A stretch of DNA of 64,000 nucleotides, taken from assembly GCA_001632425.1 (NCBI GenBank), contig KV425554.1, forward strand, positions 62,001 through 126,000, read 5' to 3'. The notes beneath the pieces are model-generated. The model saw only the letters and a list, made by a program, of their open reading frames with translations. It made no database searches and was not told the DNA's origin. Source of the stretch: Neolentinus lepideus HHB14362 ss-1 (lineage: Eukaryota > Basidiomycota > Agaricomycetes > Gloeophyllales > Gloeophyllaceae). The position numbers were made by a program, and so were the translations under genes. Below are positions 1 to 11,532 of this stretch, one piece after another. Each line of letters opens with the position of its first letter. Position 1 is the first letter of the stretch.

Positions 1-2193
1 GTGCCAGATGAGAGGGCTGACTATAGACCGCGCGGCGTAGATCTATGTAGTCAATCCCGGAGAACGAGATCAGGTCCGTCGAGTCGGAGGCAGTACTCTA
101 CCTTGCTACGGCAGTAATAATCGATCGGAGCCAAGATAGTGCGAGTGGACCGCTGTCTTCGTCCTCATCGTGAAGTTCGGGTGGGCTTGTGAGGTAAGCG
201 ACATTCATGCTAGAGCCGTTCCTTTCGGACGATATTGTGGTTGTAACATCTATCGAGAGTCAGCTGCGTTGGCTTGTCAATCCGAGAGCCTTGACTAAGC
301 CACTCCTCACCGCATCGAGACCAGATCAAGGCTGACGCAGGTTGTTTGTATCCACTAGCACCGTCTTGAGGCCGCCGTCCTGGCCGTAACAGTCATCTGA
401 CCCCGACAAGCCCTACAACCGGACGACTGCGGCGTAATCAGAAACGATACAACGAGTCCCGCAAACGAGGAGATAACCATGTTCGTATTGGAGATCTCGT
501 AGATGCTTCCGGTTTAACCTCTTCTGGGCGCCGCTCGAAAAGGCAGGATCAGATCTCATTGAGGTTAGCACCCTCCAGGACGATAGCGCAGATTGCTTCC
601 GCGGCGGGTCGGGTTCCGTGAAACATTCTGCATAGTTTGGTCGAGGACGAAGAACAATCGGGAACTTCTGATTGCTGGTCTCGAAGAGATAAGTGGTGGC
701 AACGAATCTGGAGAGGAACGCGGAATGGTGTCACTGCTGACCTAGTGTTGGCGGGGATGGGAATACATAGTGCTGGAGCAAAGTCGGCTGAATCTGGTCT
801 AAGCCAATAAGTGATATAGGAGGGAGAGGGCCAGTGTGAGATACCGCCGGCTTCCCGAAGCTGCCGATGAGTGTCACTGGTATCTGCTAAATCACTGATT
901 GAGAGTATTGGATAGGCTGGTAACAGTCAGATGGATGACTCAAGTGGCGTGATACAGACGGTGCGAAGAGATGTGCAACGGTCGAAGGTCGGCCGAGTAA
1001 CACCCGGTCAAGGCGTCCGCGTCGCGTCATTTACCGTCATCCTGGAAACTGGTTAGCACACTATGTAGCCTTGCTATGAACATACATTAATGATCTTCGG
1101 AGGACTGTAAACGTTCCACGAAAGGGACATGATCTGTGATCGAGGCGACCAAATGAAAGGGACCTTTGATCTTGATGCAGGGACCCCGAGGACTTACGTA
1201 GGAAGTGCTTGGTGTGGCACCTTTCCTAGTCCCGGATCATCATCCCGACTGGAGGGCTCCAAGCGTCCCAGACGATGAGGTACATCTTCTGGAATCTGGG
1301 CATGGCCAACACAAACGTGCTTGCCTTCCATCGCGCGCAGTAGGAACGAAGAAAGGCCGTCGACGCCACCCAGAGGATGGGAGCAATGCTGTGAACAGTC
1401 GAGATCACACTGACCTCACTAGAGCCTCATCAGTCTGGGTCCAAACGTCATGGGGAATGCTGTACGGCACATTGTTTTAGTTCTGATGCTATTCAGGGAG
1501 AGAGAAGTAAGATATCAAATGCACCTTAACTATATTCGTTTCCACACTAGAGATATATCAAGATTGCTGCACTGGCTGGGGTCCGAGACAGGCCGCAGGA
1601 GATTCGGCAGGGTCTTGTAGGAAGATCGAGACAGTACGGCTCGAGGAGGAACGGCTGATGATGAGAGTTTTTGGCAGAGAGAACGGCAGAGAAATCACTG
1701 GAAAGGGGCGCGAAATGGACGCGATTGGACTGATCCGCCGATGAAAAGTCGCCATCGATACGTCTGCAGGGCACTACACGAAGGACGTAAGATTTTGCAA
1801 GTAACCGGACAATCAGGTGGAAGCAGGGCGGGAAGGAATACTTGTCGCAAGAATGCCCTCAATCGAGGGGAATGCAGGGGCAACGAGGGGGTACACCCGT
1901 TCTAGGCAAATGATTGAAGGGATTTCGGCCGGGGATAACTTTGTAGTCGGACTGGCCGGGTCTTTAAGTCGCCGACTAGTCACTTTGTAGTGCCATAAGA
2001 AACCATTTGTAGTCAAATAGTCGCCTTGCCGGTGGTCGGGCCGGCCACTTGACGAGGCCGCTGACGGTGGCTGATAGAATTCAGCAACGATGTTTCCAGC
2101 CAGTTTCCCGTCTTCCTTCAAATTTATCCTTTTCTTGTTTTTGTACATATTCCCTCTCCGTTCTCTCTTCCCTCGTCTTTCCCTCTCTCCACC
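1..2193. other. Intergenic/unassigned, no supported gene
   Basis: No reading frame here looks like a known protein and none can be chained through plausible introns. A hydrophobic frame on the minus strand (1408-1226) is mildly protein-like but isolated. At 1939-2045 there is a GC-rich patch with three short TTTGTAGT copies and several AGTCGCC words, reported as a finding. From about 2100 to 2190 the plus strand is strongly C/T-rich, which is the usual look of a fungal leader just before the start codon at 2194. Confidence 0.6.
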
Positions 2194-4047
2194 ATGGCCC
2201 CAAATGACCCTATGCAGGTCACAATATCCCTACTCCCGGTCCAGCTCGCCCTTGTACACATCCCTCGTTCCAGCCTCACAAACTATACCCACCCCGTCGT
2301 CAGGCAGCTTCTGAAGCCAAATCCCATATTCCTGAACATCACATGTAACGACATTGAACTGAGCCTCTTCGGCGACTGGGACATGAGCGTAGAGTTCTCT
2401 TCGGTTAGGAGACGGTCGCGGAAGGAGCGGCTGCAGGAGGAGGACATCGAGGTATCCGAGGAGCCTTGGAGCGTCCTGCAGATTGACTCGCATTCTGACT
2501 CGGTCGGTGCGTCAATTTCACTACACTCGATGTATAAACTATACCTACTGCGACTCTCCAGACAACTCTGGTGCACGGATTGCCGAGCTTTCACGACCCC
2601 TAGCCTCCGCTGGTATTTCCATCCTCTACCAGTCCTCATACACCTCCGACTTTCTGCTCGTCCGCTCGTCCCGTATCAAGGCTGTCATGCATCTTCTTAG
2701 TGGTTCCGGCTTCGATTTGTACACCGAGGATGCCGAGAAGCTCATCAGTGGTATGAGCCCAATCGTAAGCTCGGCTGCCCGAGAGGATGGTGAAGAAAAC
2801 GTCGATGAGCCCGTCGAGAGCCGGTCCATGGGGGATTTGATTCGGAACGGCAGTGGTGCTGTCCTGACCAGGACGAGGAGCAGTACAGACGCATCCCTTC
2901 GCAGTATGGCCTCCATTATCAAGGACCGACACCCCTCGTCGTCTCGCTCCATATCCCCAGCAACCTCATTGTCCCCGCTTACGTCAGTCTCCCCAGAGCC
3001 GACGCCTGTGCTGTCGCGCTCCTCCGTCCCTAGCCGCACATCTTCACACTCGCCTAGCGCAACCAAGGTACAAATCCTTGAGCCCGATTTGACGTGTGTA
3101 GGCCTCGCTGAGTACGCCTCGGAGATCTGGACGCTCAAGATGGTCAAGCTGGTGGCGTACCCGGAAATGATACCCGGTGTCGTCTTTGAGAAATTGCAGT
3201 CCAAGCCGAGCTCACATGTCGCCGAAGAGACCAGGCGAGCTCTTCGGCTCAGCGCACTGGTGCAGCAAGATTCGGGGCCATCGTCGCCGACGTCGTCCCC
3301 TACTGACAGCTCGTATGAGGATGAAGACGACTCGTATTTCAGATCCAGAGACCGGAACCTTTCTGTGTCAGAATCGTCGTTGGCTTCGCCAGTTTCGCCG
3401 TGCCCCGAGGACGACGACGAGGAACTTGCAAGCCCTCTCGAAGCGACTGAGGATGAAAAGCTCAAGGCAGAGGTCGTCGAGATTGAGACAGCGCCAGACC
3501 CAACGGCAACCCCTCACGTCCCTGTCTTGCCTTTACCACCAACGTCCCCGTCATCTCGGCGTAATCTCGCACCTTCCTCGAGTACCTCGGCGATACCGTT
3601 CTTCTCCTTTACTCGGACGCAAGAAACGTCTTCGCTGACAACTGATGCGAATGTCCTTGCGAAGCTGTTCCCTGCGCATGAGCGGCATATGGTTATATGC
3701 AGTGGAGAGTTAGATGCTGCTGATCAGCCCGCGCCTCCCGCTGATGAGAACGGCGATAACGAGGATGACGGCGATGACGGATCAGCTGGAACTTCTTCGC
3801 TAATGAAGTGCCTGCAGATCGATTTGCGGAAGTATGGGCTCGACAAGCATGGTCTGGTCAACCGCTTCTCGAGGGTGCTTGAGGAAAATGGTGTGAATCA
3901 TATGTATAGCAGTACATTCATGAGCGCGAACTTGCTGGTGCGTGAGGTGTACTATTGTTCATGCATGTTTCCGTTCCTGACTGTCGCTGTCTTTAGGTCG
4001 ATAAAAGACACGCAAGACGTGCACAGGCCCTGTTGCGGACCTGCTAG
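2194..4047 (+). CDS. CASTOR-like ACT-domain protein
   Basis: Exons 2194-2506, 2562-3937 and 3997-4047 give 579 residues; both introns are GT-AG and keep frame. The first part (about residues 1-160) resembles the ACT repeats of the arginine sensor CASTOR/ACT_7 family: the stretch ISILYQSSYTSDFLLVRS near residue 125 matches the family's signature strand. A second ACT-like part lies at the C-terminus (about 520-579, ending NLLVDKRHARRAQALLRTC). Two long Ser/Asp/Glu-rich, probably disordered segments lie between (about 165-235 and 280-400). Animal CASTOR1 controls TORC1 through GATOR2. Whether fungal members bind arginine or any ligand is not known to me, so the role is inference. The start is a strong Kozak context (ccATGg) after a pyrimidine-rich leader. 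The splice before the last exon needs the donor at 3938; using the GT three bases later would hit a stop at once. Confidence 0.75.
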
Positions 4048-5837
4048 GGTCATGTTAACATCGCTCGCAAACGGCCTTGACGTCTTCCAGCCAGCCTGCC
4101 ATGCATCATTCCTATGTGTGGCAACAAGGACTGGATATACGAGATCACTTTAAAAGCTCACGACCCAAAATACGCCAGCTCGACATGACCGTTTCACGAT
4201 CAAGACCCCATTCTATTGGTATTTATTAGAGTCGGCACTCAAAATTCCCCAAAAATTCCTTTCCTCTTCCTGGATCTTGTTGGATTCCATACCCTACCCC
4301 ATCAATCCCTGTTGTGTTACTACAGTCCTCCTAGTACGCCCATCTCGCTTTTCCGACGGGCTTGCTATATCCAACTCAGCCTTCCTTCGAAAATAACACC
4401 ACAACTTCACATCGAATCTCATGTACATTCTGATCTCACTCGCAATCAGTCACATCTTCTCCCCTTTTCATCCTTCATCACGGCATCCATATCCATCTCT
4501 CCTTGATCTTGACTTATTTTCTTCCGCTTCGTCGTACATACCTTCTCTTGGATCTTCCATGCACATACCGGTTTTAGGCTTCGGCGAACATATATATCCA
4601 AAGGGCAATCAATGTATCCGCTGTGCGAGTGCCATGTTACTGTATCAACACATTTCTTCTGCTCAGAACATTGGCCCGTGGCCTCCTTGTATTGTGTATC
4701 TCCAGCTGAATCTATCGGGTTTCAGTGTAATGCTGTAAATGCACATAGATTAGGCCAAGTAGGAAACACGGGACCACAGACGAAGATCGCAGATAAGAGG
4801 CCGGGAGCCGTCCGGAGAGAGCAGGCTCGCCCGGAGGAAATGGAAGGTAGATAACACATGACTGAGCGTCGGGTCCGAGGCCTAATCTCGGTTCAGAAAC
4901 GAACGATATCCGTGTGCGTCGGGTCGGGGAGGACTCGTCCGTAACCTGCTCGGCATGAATGAACGGGACGCCGCATTCCTGTCGAAGGGAGGAACAATGC
5001 AATGATGGGCGAGGCGATACTTAGCCGCCGTTTAGACAGGTCTCCGTTCCGAGAAACCCCCAATTGAGCAGGGTCAGGTAGGTTGGCGATTATTTCATTT
5101 ACCGCTGGAAGATGGAAGAAGGCTATATGTCAGCAGGTGTGCTATATCAGTTGTGAGGCTTGGTGGCGTGTACGCAAGGGTACTGCAGCGACGGAGATCT
5201 GATTCGAATTCCTCCGCGCACGTTCGCGGCAGGAGCTTGGGTTCCTCCTGCACTGTGATTCTCAGGAAGATCTTCCTGGAAAATATACGAATAGGTCCTC
5301 CCCTAAAAGATGGCGCAGCACGTCCAAGTGTCGCTGATCGGGGCAGAGATGATACCCGTTCTGGTCTTCGTTGGGGCTTGAAGGTGAGACCTGGCTCGCA
5401 CCCGCAAAGAAGGCATTCTCGCCCTTGGCTGTAAGGATCTCTGCAAGACGAGGCGGGTCAGAAGGATTGGTAACAAACAAACCTTTCTTCCAGAAGACAC
5501 TACCAGCCCTGTCAAGTACTATTGAAAGGTCTAGCCGAATTTTGACCTGTACTTGACGGCGCCGAGACTCGATGAGCATGAGCGCGCAAGATGTGGTCTA
5601 GAATTGACGACGTCCTAGAAAACCTATCACCTCAGCACGGGTCCGGACCCGGACGCATACCAAAGCAATGAAACCAGGCGAATCTGAGCCGCCAAGCGCT
5701 GAATCGTTCCATTCCGGCGCACGTCGTGCATGGCTTTCACACTCATACAAAGAATGCGTTCCGGGGGAGAGGACGGGAGGTGAGGCGGAGGTGATTGGTC
5801 TCGTAACTTACGAGAGTTAACACAACTGTTGTTGACG

Positions 5838-6361
5838 CCAAGGGGCCGACAGAAAGAAAGTTCTATACACGACGTCAGAAAGTCCGACTAAGGCCCTGGG
5901 AGGGAACCCCCCTCCCCTACGTAATCTTCACACAACCCATATTGGGGAAATAAATTACCAAATCCGTCATATTCTGTCATTTTATCATATCTCAAATTGG
6001 AGTAAATAAGTATCATGGGTCTCTATTAAAGAAACATATATCAGATAATGTTATGACATGAATGAAGACTAAGTTTTCTAGCCAGCCCTCATTAATGTCA
6101 TTGATGGGGAGGTGAGCGATGATGCCAAACAAGGTCAAACAGCACGGTGGCACGTCTTCCTCGACCTTAGGCCTGTCAGTGAAAGAAATGCTGATAGTCC
6201 ACTATAGCTATCTTACACTGTTCTGAGATTATGCGGGCTTGGAACCATCTATCTGTGGTCACTAGCAGTTCAAATAAGGGGGTCTGCAGAAAGTCCTGAT
6301 AAGGACCTCGAAGGCACCCCCTCACCCAGTGTGCCGGCAACTCCCGGTGTCGGCCCCTTGG
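5838..6361. mobile_element. Putative 524-bp non-autonomous DNA transposon (MITE)
   Basis: The left end reads CCAAGGGGCCGACA (5838-5851) and the right end is its exact reverse complement, TGTCGGCCCCTTGG (6348-6361), so the 14-bp terminal inverted repeats are perfect. The bases directly outside are TTGACG on both sides (5832-5837 and 6362-6367), a perfect 6-bp direct repeat placed as a target-site duplication would be. There is no coding capacity. The interior is AT-rich in the middle (about 5940-6070). Near each end sits a related block of about 40 bp beginning CAGAAAGTCC (5875 and 6287). I cannot assign a superfamily; the 6-bp duplication does not settle it. No second copy was noticed in this window. 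Confidence 0.65.
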
Positions 6362-6571
6362 TTGACGCGTTATTTGGTTCAATGCCATCACGTGCCATAT
6401 TACGTGATATAATCACGTGACTAAGACGCGTCTGGTTTGCTTTCCCGGTGTTCGATCGATACGCACCAGATCATACCCGCTGCCACAGCCACCGTCGCTT
6501 CGAAGCTCTATCTTCTCCATTATTCACTTTTTTACCCGCCGGAGCCGCTGCCGGTTCGCTCTCTGGAAATC
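6362..6571 (+). promoter_or_regulatory. Haspin upstream region with CACGTG boxes
   Basis: CACGTG occurs at 6389-6394 and 6414-6419, with ACGTGAT between them, so alternating ATCACGT and ACGTGAT words form overlapping inverted repeats over about 35 bp. CACGTG is the known site of Cbf1/USF-type bHLH factors. Whether it acts here is inference. The putative transposon ends directly upstream. Confidence 0.35.
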
Positions 6572-9114
6572 ATGCTTGGAACCAGAACGAAGCAAGTCTT
6601 TGCTTATGGGAAGAGAGGTCGTAGAATCGTGAACGTCTCAGAGCGCCGCAGTTCAGAGTGGGAAGAACTCAGTACGGCTCGTTCAAAATCTCCTGTAGTC
6701 AAGCCTATGCGATTCACAAAGGATCACGATGCCCCAGCACGCACCCCTCCGAGAGCGAAGCGCGTTTACAAGAAACCAAAGCGACACTCTCCCGCCAGCT
6801 TGTCTCCATCTCCTGCGGTTGCGGCCAAAGTTATTAGAAAGCGCCAAGTAACCAATAAATGCAAGACTTCGCCCGCAGCAAAGTCAGCTCCGAAGGCTGC
6901 CCATCCATCCCGAGCGCCTCTCGCCTCTGTTCCCTCAAACCTCCTTGACTCACCTGCTTTCTCCACAAAGAGAGAAGGGTCAGCTGTGTTTAAAGGAGTG
7001 CCCAATATCCGTAAGCCCAATTCACCACCAATGGTTACTGTGGATATAATCGTCATGGATGGGAGCAAGAAGGTCAGCCAGGAGAGAAGGCTCTCCAGGA
7101 GAGACGTGGAGGCGAACCCGGTGCAAACGACTCGTGCATCCGTGAAGCCGGCCCCTCGCCTCGTCCCTGTGATTAAGCATGGAGCATCCGTTATTGTCAT
7201 TTCTGATAGTGAGCCGGCTATCTCACCGGTGCAGCCTCCCATCAGGCCTGCAGTTGCGGTGAAGACAAATAAATTCCCGATTGTCCTCACTGACACTGAG
7301 GACGAGGAGCTCTCTCAACCCAAGAGAGGTGCCCGAAGACGAGTGAAAACACAAGTCATTTCCTCTGATTCCGAAGACTCCCTCTCCGATGCCAAGGACC
7401 CCTATCAACCTCCGGTGCGCCCGCACGGTCCCAAACTAATATTTGACAAGCCCCCGTATCAAGCGCCTAAAGGTGCCCAATCTACCTTCATCACCCCCGT
7501 CCCCTACGCGTCTCGGATCCGCAAAGTAACCCCCATCCGCTACCAAACAGCCGCTCTCTTCCCGCACGCCGCCTCTCCTCCGTCACCCACTACCCCCTCT
7601 GACTTTGACCTTTCTCTCGAGCTGTCGGAGCTCGACACCGCAGTCACACCCACCGTCGCGAAACTCATCCCCCTGCCCCCCGGGTACCTCTGCCCTCTCC
7701 TCGCCGAATGCCGTCAGACCACGCCGCACGAGTTCTCTGCGTTCATCGAGACGTTCCCGTTCGACTCCGTCGTTCGCCCGCTTGACACGCCCACAGGGCC
7801 GCTGGTGGCTAAGTACGAGTTCCGGAAGATTGGTGAGGCGTCGTACTCGGAGGTGTTTGGAATCGGTGACGTTGTGCTCAAGATTATTCCGTTGAGGGAC
7901 GAGGAGCCGAGCTCGCGACGAGTTGTGCTCAGTGATGCGGAGACACCGCCTCCCAGCGATGCCAAGGACGTACTGAAGGAGATCATTGTGACAAGGGCTA
8001 TGGGAGACATGTGCGATGGCTTTGTGAAGCTCTTGCGCACGTATGTCGTTAGAGGTCGATATCCTTCACTCTTACTAGACCTTTGGGACGAATATAACGA
8101 CGAGAAGGGCTCGGAAAGCGTCCGACCGGGTACGTTGCCATTCCTACTACTGTTCCTGTACTCACCTTCCTTCGGTAGATAACTTCTTGGTCTCTCAGAT
8201 ATACGCCATTATCGTCCTACCAAACGGCGGACCTGACCTTGAGTCCTATATCTTCTCGCAGCCAACGAAGACCGGCTGGCGCCAGGCATGCAGCCTGTTC
8301 TGGCAAGTCACAAGAGCGCTAGCTGAGGCCGAGGACCTCGTCTCTTTCGAGGTGAGTGACCTTACACCGCATACAGGCTGCTCATGCACCGATACTGACA
8401 TCCCCCGTAGCACAGGGACTTGCACTGGGGCCAAATTCTCATCAAGAACACCTTCACGGGACCGATGCGTCGACTTCCGCGCAGCAAAATCATGATGGAC
8501 AACCCTGTGCACGGAGTTGCGGTTACGATTATTGATCTCGGTCTCTCGAGAATGGATTCGAGTGATGGCCAGGGCACTCAAACCCATTGGACGCCATTCG
8601 AGGAGGAGGTCTTTGAAGGCAAAGGTAAGCCTGTCCTCAAATTATCCTTTATACGTGGTGGGCTAACACCATCTCGACAAGGCGACTATCAATTTGACAT
8701 CTACCGGATGATGCGGGAGCATATAGGGAAGTCTTGGACCGCATTTCATCCCTTGACGAATGTCATGGTATGTATTTCTCTATCCATCAAGAATTCCTTT
8801 CGAGTTACTGAATCTCCTCACAGTGGTTACACTACCTCGCTCTCAAACTCCTTCATTCCAAGCGACTGAAGCCTCCCTCTGCGTCGCGCAAAGCACCAGC
8901 CACCTCAGATAACACCTTCACCGAGCGGGAGTGCTACGAATGCCTAGCCGAAGTTGAGAAGATCCTAGCGAACGTCGTATCTCCATTCCTAAAGCCCATC
9001 TCGTCTCAGAAGAGACGACGGAAGGCGCAAATGACCACCAAGCAAACATCGGAGGGGCCACGAAATGCAAGAGATATTCTTGGTTATGCAAGGACAAGGA
9101 GCTGGGTAAGTTGA
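6572..9114 (+). CDS. Haspin-like serine/threonine kinase
   Basis: Haspin kinases phosphorylate histone H3 Thr3 at mitotic centromeres. Exons 6572-8129, 8179-8351, 8411-8624, 8682-8767 and 8824-9114 give 773 residues. The long basic, Ser/Pro-rich N-terminus opens with TRTKQVFAYGKRGR. The kinase domain starts about residue 420: nucleotide loop IGEASYSEVF, lysine in VVLKIIPL, then PNGGPDLESY, the catalytic loop HRDLHWGQILI at about 578, IIDLGLSRMD at about 617, and the family-typical DIYRMMRE and WLHYLALKLL. The metal-binding motif reads DLG, where animal haspin has DYT and most kinases DFG. An in-frame ATG at 6437 is possible, but 6572 directly precedes the conserved FAYGKR segment. The model ends at TGA 9112-9114; that spot also contains GTAAGT, so a further exon cannot be excluded. 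Confidence 0.88.
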
Positions 9115-9494
9115 ACAGTGTAGGAGCAGTCATGGATTTCCTTGCGTATACCTCGTCCCATGTATATCTACGTAATCTACTTACATTGTGCATATTATTG
9201 CTGCTGGTATATCCCTAACGTTTGTCACCAGACATACATTTGTCCTCAACACTCTGTTCGCTACCATTATCGCAGAAGCCGAGATACTGCACGGACAAGA
9301 AGTAGTAAGGATACAACATAACCCTTGGCACCATTAGCCCTCGTAATCCACACACACAAATACACGATCCTCGCTGTACAGTGATAAATTATCTGATCAG
9401 ACGAACAGCAGCAATTAACACCAAAGCCGATCGCAGAGCTGACAGGACATACCTCATAAGTCAGTAGCAAAACCCAGTGACGACAAAGACCCGG
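9115..9494. other. Convergent 3' spacer
   Basis: About 380 bp between the haspin stop and the stop of the oppositely oriented unknown gene. It is AT-rich in part (9200-9420) and would hold both 3' untranslated regions. Nothing else is visible. Confidence 0.5.
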
Positions 9495-11441
9495 TCATCG
9501 CCCTGTCGAACGATTCTCATTGCTCCGACGTGTTTTTGGTGCTTCCTTTGATTTTCCTGCATTAGCGGACGTAGGTGCTCCGGGCCGGGTTGCAGGTCTC
9601 CTACGGGGAGGAGTTGCAGTTCGACGTATTGACCGGGTTCGGGTCGTCATCGGTGCGGAGGGAGTAACACCGCGACGCTTCGACCTTGATCGCGCAGTTG
9701 AAGGCGCGGGAGGTGCGGGAGATCGCGAATCAGGTCGCTGTCGCAAGAAATATCGCTGTGGTTCTGCGTCACCCGATATTGCTGTTGAAGACTCAGTAGA
9801 GATGTTCCTGGCCCTTCCTCGGACTCCGGTTATGAAAGGGGAGCTAGGGGCCAGAGGAAAAGGATTCTCAGAGCGAATGTTAGGTGTAGTGTCAGACAGG
9901 GGACCTGATATAGATGGAGGTGACATTGGTGACGAGGATGAATGAAGTTTCTCATTTCTCTCGTCCTTCTGTGAGGACATCGAAGGACCCTCGACACTGG
10001 ATACATCCATGTCATCTGTCTCGACTCGACTTCCGCTCGGTCTCCCTGTCTGCAGAGCTGCAGCGTCGGTATCCGTGAATTGCAGAGACCCATTCGGGGT
10101 GACGATAGGGGTGACAATGTAAGGTTCCGAGTCTTCCGAGGACATGACAGGTGTCCGATCCCGTGCACTAGACACTGGGATATGCAAATTCGGCAGCGTC
10201 GGAGCTCCTTGCAAGGGTTTGGCGTTCCCATTGATACCGCAATCTTCGACATCTTGACTTTGAGATGAAGGTTCTTGAGACGAGGAGTAATCAGACAGAT
10301 CGACGACGAACTCTCGTCGTGGTTGAGAAACCGCCACTTTCGCGTTCGCCTTACCTGAGGGCGAACCCCCCACGTCCATCGCGGTAGCATGGTCCTTCTG
10401 GGCCGTCTCGATCAGCTCCGTCGGAGTCCTCTCTAGGGGCTTGGCTTTCTTGTGATTGGAGCCTTGCTGAGCAGGAGGCGCTGAATGATTGGGAAAGCCA
10501 TGCGAAGGACCTCCCCAGAACGGAGCTTCCTCGTCCCAGTCCCTCCGTGCTCTCTTTAACAGTCTCGGACCACCATCCACTTGACTGGGAGGCTGAGGCG
10601 GCAAGCGAATAGAGGGGAGGGGAGGTAGCTTGCTCTCATACGCGAAGTCGCGTACCTTGATTCCATATCTCGCTAATGTAGCAGGTGCATATGATTCTCC
10701 TTTCCCTTGAGAGTTGCTTGATGGCGCTTTGCTCTGAATAAAGAGTCTAGGTATACGCGACAAGCCATTGCTGATACCATTCGACTTTACGCATACAATG
10801 TAGTCGGTTCGTGATCACACTCCTTCACTAAAAGTGGACGCTCGACTTACATGTGAAGTTCTATTTTCACTCTCTATTACATCCACGGGTTTGATATCCT
10901 TGTCAGAATTATTTTGAAGATCCCTCGCCTTTCCTTTGTCCACGCTAGCTGACTGACTGGGCTGGTCGTCGTTGGCTAGCATTGACTGCGACGACAGTTT
11001 GTCGTCTGAGCCGAACAAGCCCTTGTACAAGTTTCCAAAGACGGCTTGTAGAGCCAGATTGAAGAGTGCACGATCGTCGTCCGCAATGACTGCGGCGACA
11101 GCAAGAGTGAAATGATGTTGTGGTGTGGATGAGCGGAAGGCGTTCCCGATTGCCACGGTGGTACCGAGCGAAACCGTCACGTGATGGCGCGCTGGTCACG
11201 CGGTGCCCATGAAGGTAAGCGGTGGCGCGTTGTCTTCACTTGTGGTGCACGTATTGAAGCTTGGAGGAAGGACAACAACTGCAGGTCTCTCAGGTATCAG
11301 GTAAGTAGAATAGTTATTCTCCCAAGAAATGAATTCTGTTGCTCGATATGATGACGTATTGGCAGGTCTTTCAGTTGGCGCCTTGATATCGGTGCTCGTG
11401 TAGTGCTCGGGCGAGTCGTACGTGGGAGGTCTGTAGGGCAT
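9495..11441 (-). CDS. Unknown protein with disordered basic/Ser-Pro-rich tail
   Basis: I do not recognise this protein. The proposed exons (5' to 3') are 11441-11240, 11191-10851 and 10784-9495, giving 610 residues with GT-AG introns of 48 and 66 nt and continuous frame. The first 130 residues look folded: a Tyr-rich start (PYRPPTYDSPEHY), a hydrophobic segment PAVVVLPPSF and an alanine/leucine-rich stretch (FTLAVAAVIADDDRALFNL). After that it is low-complexity, rich in Ser, Pro, Arg and Gln, with an SSQEPSSQSQD patch and a very basic C-terminus (SRSKRRGVTPSAP), which would suit a nuclear, DNA- or RNA-associated protein. The start lies 91 bp from the divergent PP2C start. The first intron is the least certain part; without it the first frame would encode only 81 residues. 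Confidence 0.55.
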
Positions 11442-11532
11442 GTGGAGTTTATGCTGATATATTTGTTAGGGAACTGTTTAATTACACATTACGCCCATTA
11501 ACGGGCTAAGCAGACCAACAAAGTGCGGATTC
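11442..11532. promoter_or_regulatory. 91-bp divergent promoter
   Basis: It separates the start codons of the unknown minus-strand gene (11441) and the PP2C gene (11533). It is AT-rich, with a TATA-like GATATATTT near 11455. Both transcripts must start within or very near this short gap. Confidence 0.45.

Larger units (their letters stand above)
4048..6571. other. 2.5 kb non-coding stretch containing a putative MITE
   Basis: No gene is supported between the CASTOR-like stop and the haspin start. 4200-4600 is C/T-rich with scattered short open frames of low complexity. 5838-6361 is a putative transposable element, listed separately. The last 210 bp form the haspin promoter and hold two CACGTG boxes (6389-6394, 6414-6419) with a third ACGTG half-site between them. 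I see nothing recognisable in 4600-5830. Confidence 0.6.

Noticed and set aside
1226..1408. Hydrophobic minus-strand open frame of 60 codons
   Set aside because: It looks somewhat like a membrane segment, but no neighbouring exon with matching phase or family resemblance was found.
4216..4738. Overlapping plus-strand open frames
   Set aside because: They are low-complexity, C/T-rich and without any family-like content; probably untranslated sequence.
5150..5230. B-box-like GATTCGAATTC, possible tRNA
   Set aside because: No acceptor stem or anticodon arm can be folded around it, and the box has two mismatches.
9112..9114. Haspin continuing past its stop through a GTAAGT donor
   Set aside because: The kinase domain and its terminal helices are complete and no conserved downstream exon was seen; noted as a minor possibility only.
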